64,000 bases of DNA from Hemerocallis citrina (taxonomy: Eukaryota; Streptophyta; Magnoliopsida; Asparagales; Asphodelaceae), in the NCBI GenBank assembly GCA_017893485.1, contig CM030363.1:172014686-172078685 (forward strand), given 5' to 3'. The position numbers and the translations under genes were made by a program. Below, in pieces: positions 34,914-46,681 of this stretch (the first letter of the stretch is position 1; each line of letters opens with the position of its first letter). The notes beneath the pieces were generated by a model that saw only the letters and a list, made by a program, of their open reading frames with translations, was not told the DNA's origin and ran no database searches.

Positions 34914-35751
34914 TCTATATAATAAAACACAAAGAAAGCTATCAAGTGGCTCTCCTTCAATCCCCCCCAAAATCAAAGGCCCATATCTAACCTCGGAAAA
35001 CATATTTTTTCCCCAAAAGTTTCGCCTCAAAATTCAAATTTAAATCACCACCCAAAACAACTCCTTTATTTATTTAATTATTTCTTTCTTTCTCTCTATC
35101 TCTTTCTTTCTCTCTCTCTTCTATTCAAAAAATACAGAAAATAAAAATTTTAATTTAAAAAAAAAAATTTAAACCAAAAAAATTAAAAATTTAAAAACTT
35201 TTAAAATAATTTTTAAAAAATTTTAAAAATAAAAAATTATTAAAAAATTTAAAAAATATTAATTTTTTAAATTTTAAAAATATTAATTTAAAATTTTAAA
35301 AAAAATTTAAATTTTTTTGAAATTTTAGAAATAAAACATTAAAATTTAAAAAATAAATGTTTAGATTATTGGTATTGTAGATACCTTCACACCTGCACTT
35401 GCGTTACCATTGTATTTAGACATACTCATAGTGGTTATGGAATTAGAGTAAGCTCTATAAAACCTACATGATAATGTCATTGCATAACTATTACAAGTAT
35501 CTAAAATTGATGCTGAAGTTAAAAAAAAAAACTCTAAGCAGTGTTTCTAACAAACTATATGCATTTCAGGTAAGTTCAAGCTAATGATCAGGAAGACGAT
35601 AATTGAGCTTAAAGGTAGATCTACTGTTTTCTCATATAATATGTTTACTACTTCAATTAATTTGCTGGACCTCCAAAACTATTTTATAAAATCAAACCAG
35701 GTGCACCGTTCCGAAGACGTGCCGTAGGCACGTGTCAACGGGCAAACCTAG
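34914..35751 (+). mobile_element. non-autonomous Helitron 2
   Basis: Same family and orientation as 33193-34020. It starts TCTATATAATAAAACAC after an A and ends GGGCAAACCTAG before a T. Length is 838 bp. The two copies are close relatives with scattered substitutions and small indels. Confidence 0.85.
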
Positions 35752-36689
35752 TATATTTTTAAAAGTAAATGTGAATACTATAATGGGAGAGTTGGAGTTG
35801 CACATGTGCTGCACATATGTAGGTAGATTACAATTTCAACTCTTCCATTATAATAGTTACTAGTAATTTTCACGTGTGATGCACGTTTTGATAAAAAGTT
35901 GGAGTTGAAAGTGCGACACATGTAAGTTGGTAGTAATCAGCATTTGTGATGAATGCCTTAAACTTTAAAAAAAATTAGAGTTGAACGGGAACTGCATGTA
36001 ATTTTTTTAATTTTTTGAAGGAGAAACCTTGAATTGTACGTACAGTGATTGTTACGAAATATATTTGGAGTTGCACGTGCGACGTACGTTTTGCTTTGTG
36101 ACAATAAAATTTAAAAATTATTTGTTTGGTGAAGGAAAAAACTTTGATTTTACACGCGTGATGCATGTGTTAATAAATAGAGTTAGAGTTACACACGCAA
36201 CGTATGTGTTTCATTTGTGACAAAAAAATATTAAAAAATTATTTGTATGGTTACAAACTCAAAATGACAAAGTGACAAACTCTCCCATTAATAGTGGTAG
36301 AAGTAGATTATATATTATATCTCTAATCTCTAATATTATGGGAGAAGGCCTTAGTGTCATTTGTCATTTTGTCATTCTACCAACATGTGCAATGCACGTA
36401 CATAACTAATATAAAGGATGTTTCCAGTTCAAATCCTCCCTACGAGTTTTTATTTTTATTTTTTGAAATTATTAAAACGTGCATCACACGTGTAAATTAC
36501 TAGTTATAGATAGATGGATAGATAGATAATAATTTACACGTGTGATGCACATTTAATATATTTTAAAAAGTTAAAGTTAAAAATATGACGTAGTGAGGAT
36601 TCGAACCTGAGACCTCCTTCATATTAGTTATACACGTGCAATACATGCGTTGGTAGATTTACAAATGACACTAAGGCCTTCTCCCATTA

Positions 36690-36741
<52 letters not shown>

Positions 36742-37350
36742 CTAGTATTTTTCACGTGCGATGCACGATTTGATAAAGAATTAGAGTTAAACGTGCGATA
36801 CACATAAGTCAACAGTAAATAGTACGTGTGATGAATGCCTTAATTTTAAAAAATGGACACGTATTTTTTTAAAATTAAGAAGGAAAAACTTTGATGTGTA
36901 CGTGCGATGCACGTGTTGAAAAATAGATTTGGAGTTGCACGTGCGATGCACGTGTTTTATGGTGACAGAAGTGGTTTCTTTTGTGGAAAAAAAATATTTA
37001 AAATTATTCATTTGTGACAAACTCTTCCATTAAATAGTAAGTAAATATATTATATTATAGATAGATAGATGAATAGTAATTTACACATGTGATGCATGTT
37101 TAATATAAAAAAAAACTTAAAGTAAAAAATCTAACATAATGAGGCTTCGAATCTGATACCTCATTTGTATTAGTTATGCATGTGCGATGCACCTGTTGGT
37201 AGATTGACAAATGACACCAAGGCCTTCTCCAATTATAATATTAGAGATTAGAGACTAGAGATTAGAGATTGTTGAAATTAGATGGTTGAATGCATGTCTA
37301 CAAATTACAGGTTGTCTACAAATAACAATTCCAACTCTTCTATTATAATA
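35752..37350. repeat. mosaic of small Helitron-end-like pieces with CACGTGYGATGCACG motifs
   Basis: The motif CACGTG(T/C)GATGCACGT, itself nearly palindromic, occurs many times in both orientations (for example near 35872, 36066, 36537, 36750, 36902 and 36939). It often lies next to ACTAGTAAT. A (TTA)n microsatellite lies at about 36691-36740. No gene was recognised. Confidence 0.6.
36327..36503 (+). mobile_element. mini-Helitron
   Basis: 177 bp from TCTCTAATATTATGGGAGAA (after A) to ATTACTAG (before T). A palindromic CGTGCATCACACG-type motif lies just before the end. Diverged inverted relatives lie at about 36535-36700 and 37080-37245. Confidence 0.65.
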
Positions 37351-38233
37351 TTAGGTATGCGCGTGGGCACGTGCCTACGACACGTATTCGGAACGATACA
37401 ACATATAAAAAATTATGTAAACAGTAAGGAATGATTTATACAGATATTTATTTGCTAATAGACGTTGATGTATTGATGTACTTTGAAGTAGAATTATGAA
37501 GTGACTCTGATGTTTATTGGTTTGTATATTGCATGATTATTTGTCAGCAGCTCGGGATTCAAAAATGGTATTGTGAATCTACAACAGTAGTGAATCGGAA
37601 ATTCCTTGCTATGTATGACTTGATCATAAGAGATTTCTTTTCTGATTTGGAGTCTAACATAAGTAGCAATTCATTTTCTAACTGCATGAGTTACGGTTAA
37701 CGCCTCAAACTGCATGAGTTAGTTCCTCCTTATTTGTTTTTTTATGTAGTTAACCATGTATGAATTTAAAAGAGAAAATTTGTTGCGAGGTATACGTGAA
37801 GTGAAATTGCAACAAAGCATATCAAGATACAATTTTGCAGCTACAAAAACCCAAAATACAGGAATTAAGTATGGATTTGTCCATAAAAGCACAATCAAAC
37901 GAGCCAATTAAAGAATTTGCAATGATCTTTCAAAACAGCAAATGCCCAAATATTCAAAAAAAGCATAATCCGAAATTGCATAATAAAAAAAAGTATGCTA
38001 ATCAAAATTAACTCAGTGAAGCATTCTAATCAAAAATGATTATTCAGTGAAGTATAATACAATCAGATCAAATATGTTAATTCAAAAGCAATTAAATGTA
38101 AGTAAATGTTATTGAGTTATGAAACCATAATCCGGGAAAAAAAAGATAATTAAAAATTTGAAAGAAAAAAAAAACATAAACGGAAATTGTATTAAAAAAA
38201 ATATTCCTTGTTTTTTTTGTGTGACATACTTGG

Positions 38234-38818
38234 TGTTGCTGCTGATTTTGGTGTGGGAGCAAAGAGATGAATTTGTGGATTCTTGAGAAAACGAACAAGG
38301 CAAACCTGTTGACCTTCACCAATGTGTTGATCAGTTTCTTGCCGCTATCGTTGACCTACAAAAAGTACGAAACACTGGGATGGATCCCGGCGACGCACCC
38401 TCCGACGCTCTTGTCAGTAATCAGAATGATTAAGAAAGAGCTTTTACTGGAAAAAGATTGATTACCTTCTTATGGTGGAGGGAGAAGGGTTTTTATAGTC
38501 GTCTTAGGGATCCGTTTCGAGATAAGAACATATCTCTACTTCCCGGTGTGAATGGATAGAAGCGGTTAAGACCGCCTCTTAGGGATAATTATGAATTTGA
38601 ATTCTTCTTTATCCTTCTGAACTGGTTTGTAACGGGTTGGGACCCGTACCCAGTAAGTCAGATCCATTTATGGGTTATTGCGCTTTGAAGAAAGACCCAG
38701 TCCCCATTTCAGACCCGTTTGTAGGTGAAATTACCGTTTTACCCCTGAGCTTTAAGATTCGTGCCCGATTCAAATGGTCCCGATTTAATCCCATTTTTAG
38801 CCATATCACGAGCCCCCC
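38234..38818 (-). repeat. 3' LTR of the Tat-like element
   Basis: Matches 48644-49225. A duplicated TACCTGTT unit is present only in the other copy. On the minus strand the element interior next to it ends in a purine-rich tract (GGAGTGGGGGGCTCG). Confidence 0.88.
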
Positions 38819-39235
38819 ACTCCTGGAGACTGAGTTCTACAGTCTTTAAGGAGTAGTTTTGTTGGTCTAATGGCGTACGAGATTTTATCGGAGTTCTTAA
38901 GGGAGTTCGGATCTTGCTCGAGGTGTAACGGTGTTATTTTGAGCTTGTAAAATGCCCAAAAATATCCTCAGAATGTTTTGGATTTTTTTGATTTTTCCAT
39001 ATTTTTCTAAAATTTTCCTCATTTTTTTGAATTTTTTATTCATTTTTCGAATTAAATAATTAATTATTCAAATTTAATAATTATATTTTCAGATTTTTTA
39101 AATTATTTTCTGAATTAATAATTATTTTTAGAATATTTTTAATTAATTTTTTTATTTTTAAATATTTTTAAAGATTTTTTAAATAATTAATTCAAATAAA
39201 TAAATAAATAAATAATATAAATATTACCTGGATAC
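38819..39235. other. AT-rich interior of the Tat-like element
   Basis: T-rich and TAAT-rich sequence without genes. It is present again from 56900 in copy B starting at the equivalent of position 38985. Confidence 0.6.
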
Positions 39236-39400
39236 GTGGCGCATTTCTAGACGTCGATCATGATCAGATGGCGCGCATCACAAAGCGGAGCCACGTAAAG
39301 CGTTTCTGGACGTCGATCATGATTAGATGGCGCGTATCGCAAAGCGGATCATTTTCTAGACACGTGGCACGTTTCTGGGCGTCGATCATGTCGTGTCACG
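39236..39400. repeat. three ~64-bp tandem units with ACGTGGC and GTCGATCATG
   Basis: Each unit reads ACGTGGC or ACGT, then TTTCT.GACGTCGATCATGAT, then AGATGGCGCG. The same three units are present at about 57156-57310 in copy B. The array lies in the Tat-like interior. Confidence 0.75.
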
Positions 39401-41400
39401 AATATTGAGATGATTGGACGGCTCGTGTGGCTCGACAGCATTTTTCTCCACTTGTGCAGCTCGGAACACGTTTTGCTCGGAATCCAGTGCCGACCCACCA
39501 GATGCTGACACGTGGCCAGTCAACGTTGACCGTTGACCGCCACGTGGCACCCCCTGAATTTTTATTTTATTTTATTTTATTTCACTTCCCGCTCTGTCCT
39601 TCTCTCCTCTTCCTTTCCTCTCTCCTTCCTCCTTCGTCTTCGTCTCCCTTTCTTCCTCCGTCTTCGACTGAGGCTTCCGACCCCGCCCCTCACCCCCTCC
39701 TCGACTCTAGCATTGCCCCTGACCTCACCTCCTCTCCTACCTCATCTGGCGAGGAGCTCGACCGGGCTTTGACAAGGATGCATTAGTGAGGGCCTCAACT
39801 TTGACGAGCTCGATGACCGGGCGAGGAGAGGTGCTTCGGCAGAGGTGACGAGCGGGGTGGTCGAGCTCGGCATGGGGAGAGCTCGTTGACACCATGGGAG
39901 GCGAAGTTTGGCGAGATTGGAGCTCGAAGCAGTGGAGAGCTTGGCCTTTCTTCGGACAAGGGAGAGGACTCGTTAAGGGAGACGAGCTCAGCTATGGGTT
40001 CGGTGTAGGCAGAGGAGATGGAGCTCGACGGAAGTGGAGACGAGCTCCGTGTGTGGCGGTGACGAAGGAACATTGAGCTCGAAGCTTGGAGGAGCTTGAC
40101 ACCGACGAGGAGTAGAGCTTCGTTGATCGAGGGAAGCTCGAGAGGCTTACCGAGCATGGCGAGGAGCTCGGCATTGGGGGGAGCTCGCGAAGGAGGGAGC
40201 TTCGGTGAGGAGTAGAGCTAGCTGACATGAGCTTGCTAATGGTGGAGCTCGGCGAGACTTGGCGAACGGGGGAGCTCGACGTAGCCCTGGGTTCGACAGT
40301 GGAGAGTAGAAGAGGAGCTCGTTTGTGGGGTGCGTCGTCTCGTCGTGTTGGACGTGGCGAAGGAGTGGACGGAGATTCTCTTGGAGCCATGGTGATGGAG
40401 TGGCTTGGGCTCGGCAGGCCGAGCTTTGGTGAGGAAGAGCTCAGAGTCGGAGGAAGAAGGATCAGCTCCAAGGTGTTTTTGGCGGGAAAGTTGGAAGAGA
40501 AGGAGTAGGGTAACGGGTTTGGGTCCATAACGGGTCCGACCCGTTAACCCGTTACTCCTCTCTTTATTTGTCTTTTGTTTGTTCTTGGGCAAATCTGAAC
40601 CATTGATCGTGGTTGAGCACGAACTTTAAGGCAGAATTTGTTGCCATTTTACAGTTCGGTAGCTCAGTAGCTCGGATTGTAGATCTGAGCTACATGGCTC
40701 AATCTGAACGGTTAATCACGATCACGGTGCGGATCACGAGGCAAAAGGCTCAGATCACGAGAAAACGTGATTTTGTCATTTTGTGGTTGTGGCGCAATCT
40801 GAGCCGTTTGATTGTGATCAGGCGCGAATCATGATGATGAAGTCATTTTTCCCAAATACGCAGCTCGGAATGCAAGTTGCTCGGGTTGCAAATCCGAAGT
40901 ACGTGGCGAGATCTGGACGGTTAATCACGATCATGGCGCGAATCACGAGGCAATAGTTTTTGCCATTTTCTCGCTCGGCGCAGCTGTGTTACGATCAACT
41001 TTCCCAGTGCTACGGAGGTCCGATCGGGGCATGCGACCCCTCGTTTCGAAGCTAACTCGAAGATCTACAACTTCTCTTTAGGAGTGGGTTGAAGAATCTC
41101 CTTTTTTCATGGTCAAAATAGCCCTGCAACACCCTTGTCTTCATGAAGTTGATGAGTGTTTTGGTCTTCAGAATCTTCGAAGAGGAGCTCCACTGCTAGG
41201 GGCGAAGAAGATGGGCTAGGAAGATCCTCGTAAGAGCCATGGTAAGATCCATTCTTGGAGGTGAATGCAAGGAGCAACTCTTGGGGAGAGTTCTAGTTCG
41301 GAGCCCATTGAGAGGAAGGGCACTCGTGAGGCGAGAGGAGCGAAGAGCTTGACTCTAGGAGAGAGCTATTTGAGAGACAAGTTTGAGGAACAACTCTAGG
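39400..41400. other. GAGCTCG-rich interior of the Tat-like element
   Basis: GC-rich for this window, dense in GAGCTCG words. It has long frames on both strands (39992-40528 and 40236-40592 on minus, 39427-39786 on plus) that match no protein I know and are Ser- or Arg-rich by composition. It is repeated in copy B (57310-59306). I treat it as non-coding retrotransposon sequence. Confidence 0.6.
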
Positions 41401-44400
41401 TGTAGGGCCCTGGATCCCCGTTACTGGACATGTAACGCCCCTGCCCCGGGCTCGGACAATTTATACAATTTATAATACAAATTAGATACTATGTAGTACA
41501 ACTGCCCACCACAGGCTGCCTCTCAAAAGGTGGTTAACCGAATTGGTGACTCTTGATCCTTGGCATTTATTATATATATAATATTTTATTCTTTGAAAGC
41601 ATCGATGTGGGATTAAATCCCTTCACATCTCTCTTTTTCCAACCCGTGCACACCCAGGGATAATTCCCCCCTAGGTGCCACGTGGCCTTTGAAACAAGCA
41701 CAACACACATGCTGTGCTTCTCCCAACCGGTGGGTCCCCCCACTTTATTCACAAACCGGATTCTCAAATCCTTTCAAACCAATTAAATCCTTTATAAATC
41801 CCTCTTATAGAGATACTCTATAGGACCAAGTCTCAAATTCATTTTCATTATATATATTTCAAACCATATATATATTTCTGAAATACGGGGTATTACAGGA
41901 CACCCGTGACACTCACCAGAATCTTTGCGTTCAAATGCATCTCAACACAGTAATAACACGGAAATTTAAAAACTTTTTTATTGCCAAATAAGTCATTACA
42001 TCATTGATTACAACCAATGTCTTGTTCTTGACAAGAATACAAATTATATAAACTCAGTACATCTTATTACAAACATACATCACTCCTTGGTGTAAAGTTG
42101 ACAACTTCCTCTCGGACTGGTAGTCGACGGCTTACTGCCGAAGCTCCGCTGAACGATCAATCTGCTTCCCTGGGACTTGCTCCTCGGCTTGAGTCTTCTG
42201 CTGCACGACTCTGATATCTCTACACCTGCTCGAAAGGTAGGACCGGTACCTAAAAGGTGGGAAACGTCAGTACTTCGACTGACGCAATACTGATAATAAT
42301 AGCGATCCTCCAAACTGGCAACCACAAACCATCTTGAATGGAAAGAGAAACGTACATCCTAAATTATGCAGTGCTTGTGTATGCCATGATCTAACAATTA
42401 AATGCACCAATCACAAGCCTATTCTAAAGCAAGCAAGACTTGGAAATCTGGACTCGCATGCATCCCATACTACATGCGTTCCAGACCCAAGCATAGCCTA
42501 ATCTAATGCACAAAACAAGAATGCACACGATGCACCTACTCTAATGCAATTCAGTTGGGAACGTATGCATCCCATACTACATACTTTTCCAAAATCAACT
42601 TCGATGGAAACGTATGCATCCCATACTACATACTTTCCAAGGAGTTCGCTTCTCCTGATTGTAGGGTTCAATCCCTCGCCATGCATCCTACCCTTGTACT
42701 CATCCAGTTCTCAATAGATTGTCCCGTCGCCCAAGGAGGTTGCAGTAGGTCGGTCTAGTTCTGCCACTGCAGTGCCTAAGTGGTAGCCGCTGCTTGGTAC
42801 CCGCATACGGACCTCCTCAGAAAGCTGTATTGAATCCGGACGCCCGACCGATATCCCCATGTCCACCTATGGACTAACGCATGCGTGTTCACCCCTGATT
42901 GGATTATAAACTTATATATATACCAAAACACAAAACCCCCGCGCATAGGGATGTGAGCACCTCGGGAAGTCAAATCCTCCTAGCCTCTTGTACCTTACTC
43001 CGGCAAAGCTTTGGGAATTAACAGATCGAGATACGAGCCGAGGACTCATCCATGAGTGCCGAAAACGTATCCCTACAACTGGAAGGTACAACACCGACTA
43101 TGGTTTACTAGGACTAATGCAATATCCCAAACCCCTTAATATGCCATTCTAACCTCTGCCTTACTCTAATTATTTCGGGTAAAGATAAAACTGCTTCCAT
43201 ACTTGCCTATCAACCTCTGGCCCTGGCGATACCGGTCCAGTTCGCCACTTCCCCTGCTTGAAATTGTCCAGCATTATGGCCTACATTGGGCGTCATCCCG
43301 GCTGTGAATGTATGTTCACCTTCATAAACTTATAATAATGGCACGGCTCAGATGTCCTACGCTTCGGCGGAAGTTTATAATGTAGGGTTGATAGGTGCAG
43401 GGTATCCCTTACCCTAGTGACTAACTCGAGCCATACATCCCACTCTGGGAGGCAACAACCTCAATAACAAATTTCAATCATCCCTAGACAAGAGTCATCA
43501 ACTCTGATAATACACCAGGGAAATGTCCTCACAATACTTAGTCAAAACCAAGACTAAGCGACCTTCGAGGTTTCTGCCCAAAACTTAGAAAGGTCATAAC
43601 TCTCTCGATACAACTCCGTTTGGAGTGTACGAGCCCAATCCAGAAAGGTAAGATCCTAGACTAAAAATTTCTAGTTGATCACAAACTCCAATTCAATCAT
43701 CTTGATCCCCAAAATAGCCTCTCAAGCCTCAACCTGTGTTCTTCCTGTACACGGGCTGCACCTTACCGGTAGCACAAAATACTACTAGTTCATCAGAACG
43801 TCACAAACCAAAGTTTTATAGAAAGGTGTGGGTGTCCTCAACAACTCTCTAGTTGGTCATGAGTCCAAATTATACCAATAAATCACCCTAACACACACAT
43901 CTCTCACCAATGCACCTAGTCACACACTAGGTCTCTTTAAATCAGAGCACTCTGATCCATTCTAGACCTCTGTACAGTATTACAAAAATCACAGTAAATC
44001 AAACCTTACTGGAATTGCCTCAAATTGGTCTTGTTGGAAAGATCTAGGTGTCTACTACAACCCTGTAATGAATCAGGTTCTCAAATTGTGCTCTTAATGA
44101 GCCTCAAATGTCTAATCTCCATAGGGTATCCAACCTGGTTGAAACCAGCACAATGCATGCTAATAAAATCACCTTAAATTCCCTACTCATCCAAATGACA
44201 CAAAATTTATAGTGGTGAAACTAGATATCATAATAAACAATATGCAAAAGATTTCATGTCAGAACTCTAAGTATACAGTGAGTTCTCTCTATTTCAATTT
44301 AGTACAGAAAGTCATCATGTTCTTCAGTTCAACTTCAGCTACTGATTAAAGGACAATTTTTATCAAGCCTATAAACTCGTCCAATCATTTTATTGATTTT

Positions 44401-45415
44401 TTTATAGAATCTAGATGCATACAGGAATATAGGATAAAAAGTTCAGATTAAAAACATGCTCCAATAAATTAGGAAAATTCCTACAACATCAGTCATTCTG
44501 TTAATCAACTACTGATTCTGCCTTACAACATAGTTCCACCTTACGATTTTATTAAAATATCAAATTACCTCAGAAAATCCCAAATAAATCATCAACTATC
44601 TACACATGTATATGAACAATCCCTGAAAATTTCATAACCTAATTTTTTGTAGTTTGCTCTCGGAAAATCTACAAAATAGCATTCTGAACTAGTTTTCTAG
44701 TTCCAGTTCTGATTTCAATTTTCAAGCTCTTAGATATTCATCCTAGCACATCCTACCATATATGCATGCAAGAAAATCAATTAAAAGACGATAAATGAAG
44801 GTTTAAAGCAACTCCCCACCCTTGGTTGTTGTGGAGGAATTGATCTCCTTGAGCTTTTCTCCTTGAAAATCCTTCCTTGAGACCTTCTTCTTCACTCTCT
44901 CTTCTTCCTTTATTTTTCTCTCTTGGAGGAGTTCTGAAATTTCTAGAGCAAGGAGGTGGAATAGAGTGGAGAAATGAAGGAGAAGAGAAGGGGATATGGG
45001 CCGGTTTTGGGGCTACGGGGTAGGGTAGGCTAGTAGGTTGTTTTGATCAAAACCATGGCTTCTTGCCCATGGTTTTGTGGTTGTTGTATTGGCTGCCCAT
45101 CTTAAGTTAAATGTGTACCTACGAGTGCGAGACGAGAGGTTTATCGAGCGCACGCAATATATATCTGCTGTAGTATCATACAGTGTTATATTTGCATAGG
45201 CGTCATACCGAAAACTAGCATTTATACTAGTATCGGTCCTCCTCATTCTCGTGCATCTTTTAGAATGCATTCCTCCTGTGAACCGTCCTGCAAATATGGA
45301 CTCACTCCATCATTCATATACTCAAACAAAATATTGCAATCCTATGCACGCATACAGATAATATATATATATATATACGTACATATAGAAGTGTCGTATA
45401 ATCCGGGGTATTACA
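41401..45415. mobile_element. large solo LTR (~3.55 kb plus a nested LTR), copy A
   Basis: Begins TGTAGGGCCCTGG and ends GGGGTATTACA. It is flanked by CTAGG on both sides (41396-41400 and 45416-45420). It is inserted in the 117-bp repeat array of the Tat-like element. No internal retrotransposon region is present, so it is a solo LTR. It is interrupted at 41431-41897 by a second solo LTR. The relative at 59307 occupies the same site in copy B. Confidence 0.85.
41431..41897. mobile_element. 467-bp solo LTR nested in the large solo LTR
   Basis: Begins TGTAACGCCCCTG and ends CGGGGTATTACA, flanked by GGACA on both sides (41426-41430 and 41898-41902). The second copy of the region shows the undisturbed site, a single GGACA at 59332-59336. 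This proves the borders. Confidence 0.93.
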
Positions 45416-45420
45416 CTAGG

Positions 45421-46010
45421 TGAGAGTTGTGCTCCGAACTCGTTGAGAAGAGGTCCACTTTGGAGGCGAGCGGAGCGAATAACTTTGCTCTAGGAGAGAG
45501 TCATTTGGGAGACAAGTTTGAGGAGCAACTCTAGGAGAGAGTTGTGAGCTCCGAACTCGTTGAGAAGAGGTCCGCTTTGGATGCGAGCAGAGTGAAGAGC
45601 TTGGCTCTAGAAGAGAGCCATTTGAGAGACAAGTTTGAGGAGCAACTCTAGGAGGGAGTTGTGAGCTCCGAACTCGTTGAGAAGAGGTCCGCTTTGGAGG
45701 TGAGTGGAGCGAAGAGCTTGACTCTAGGAGAGAGCCATTTGGGAGACGAGTTCGAGGAGCAACTCTAGGGGGGAGTTTTAGCTCCGAACTCGCTTAGAAG
45801 AGGTCCGCTCTGGGAGTGAGCGAAGCGAAGAGCTTGGCTCTAGGAGAGAGTCATTTGGGAGACAAGTTTGAGGATAAACTCTAGGAGAGAGTTGTGAGCT
45901 CCGAACTCGTTGAGAAGATGTCCGCTTTAGAGGTGAGCGGAGCGAAGAGCTTGACTTTAGGAGAGAGACATTTGGGGAGACAAGTTTGAGGAGCAACTCT
46001 AGGAGAGAGT
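45421..46010. repeat. 117-bp tandem array, five units
   Basis: GCTCCGAACTCG starts at 45431, 45548, 45665, 45781 and 45898, a period of 116-117 bp. Each unit runs through GAGGTCCGCTTTGGAGG, GCGAAGAGCTTG and GGGAGACAAGTTTGAGGAGC. A partial unit lies before the solo LTR at 41281-41400, so the LTR landed inside the array. The same array is at 62888-63480. Confidence 0.9.
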
Positions 46011-46013
46011 CGA

Positions 46014-46500
46014 GCTCCGAACTTGTTGTTTAAGTGAGAGAATCAACGATTGTGGGAGCAGTTCCGAATGGCGAACCACTTCTAACTTGCTTAAAAGCAA
46101 GTTATTTGAAGCGGAATCAAGCCAAGTGTTGGAATCCGAACTCGTTGTTTTAAGAAAGATTTAACGGTTGTGGGAGCAATTCCGAATGGCGAACCACTTC
46201 TTACCCGCTTATGAGCGAGCAATTCGAAGCGGAATCGAGCCAAGTGTTGGACTCCGAACTCGTCGTTTAAAAGAGAGAATCAACGGTTGTGGGAGCAGTT
46301 CCGAATGGCAAACCACTTCTTACTCGCTTATGAGCAAGCATTCGAAGCGGAGTCGAGCCAAGTGTTGGACTCCGAACTCATTGTTAGAGGGGGTTAACGA
46401 GTTGCAGGAGCAATTCCGAATGGTGAGCTGCCCCGCCCTTGCTTGTTTGCAAGCGGCTAAAACAATGTCGAACCAAGTGTTAGACTCCAAACTTATTTTT
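46014..46500. repeat. second ~118-bp tandem array with a hairpin in each unit
   Basis: Four units with a period of 117-119 bp (GGAATTCCGAACTCG-type joints near 46137, 46255, 46374 and 46491). Each unit reads GGGAGCA.TTCCGAATGG.GA, then a short inverted repeat, then GAAGCGGA.TCGA.CCAAGTG. The hairpins differ in sequence but keep pairing. Copied at 63480-63970. Confidence 0.85.
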
Positions 46501-46681
46501 TGAGCTTAGTAAGTTGTGGGAGCAGCCATGTAGGAGAAGCTGAACTCTGAACTCACCCTTTAACGAGTCATAGATATGACTCGGAGAGATAGAGATGAAG
46601 CAAGAGCAATAATTTTCAATGAAAAAATGTAAAGTTTTATTGAGATAAACTAAGTGGCCGCTTCAATAGGGCGAGCCATTA

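Noticed and set aside
34913..34960. N-terminal 16 residues of the hAT-like open frame
   Set aside because: They are translated from the 5' end of Helitron 2 and do not belong to the transposase.
39992..40592. Two overlapping minus-strand ORFs rich in Ser and Pro (178 and 118 aa)
   Set aside because: Built from GAGCTCG-type repeats, open in several frames at once, and not conserved in one frame in copy B (57909-58498).
45421..46010. CRISPR-like regular spacing
   Set aside because: The 117-bp period is a head-to-tail tandem repeat with no spacers, in a plant retrotransposon.
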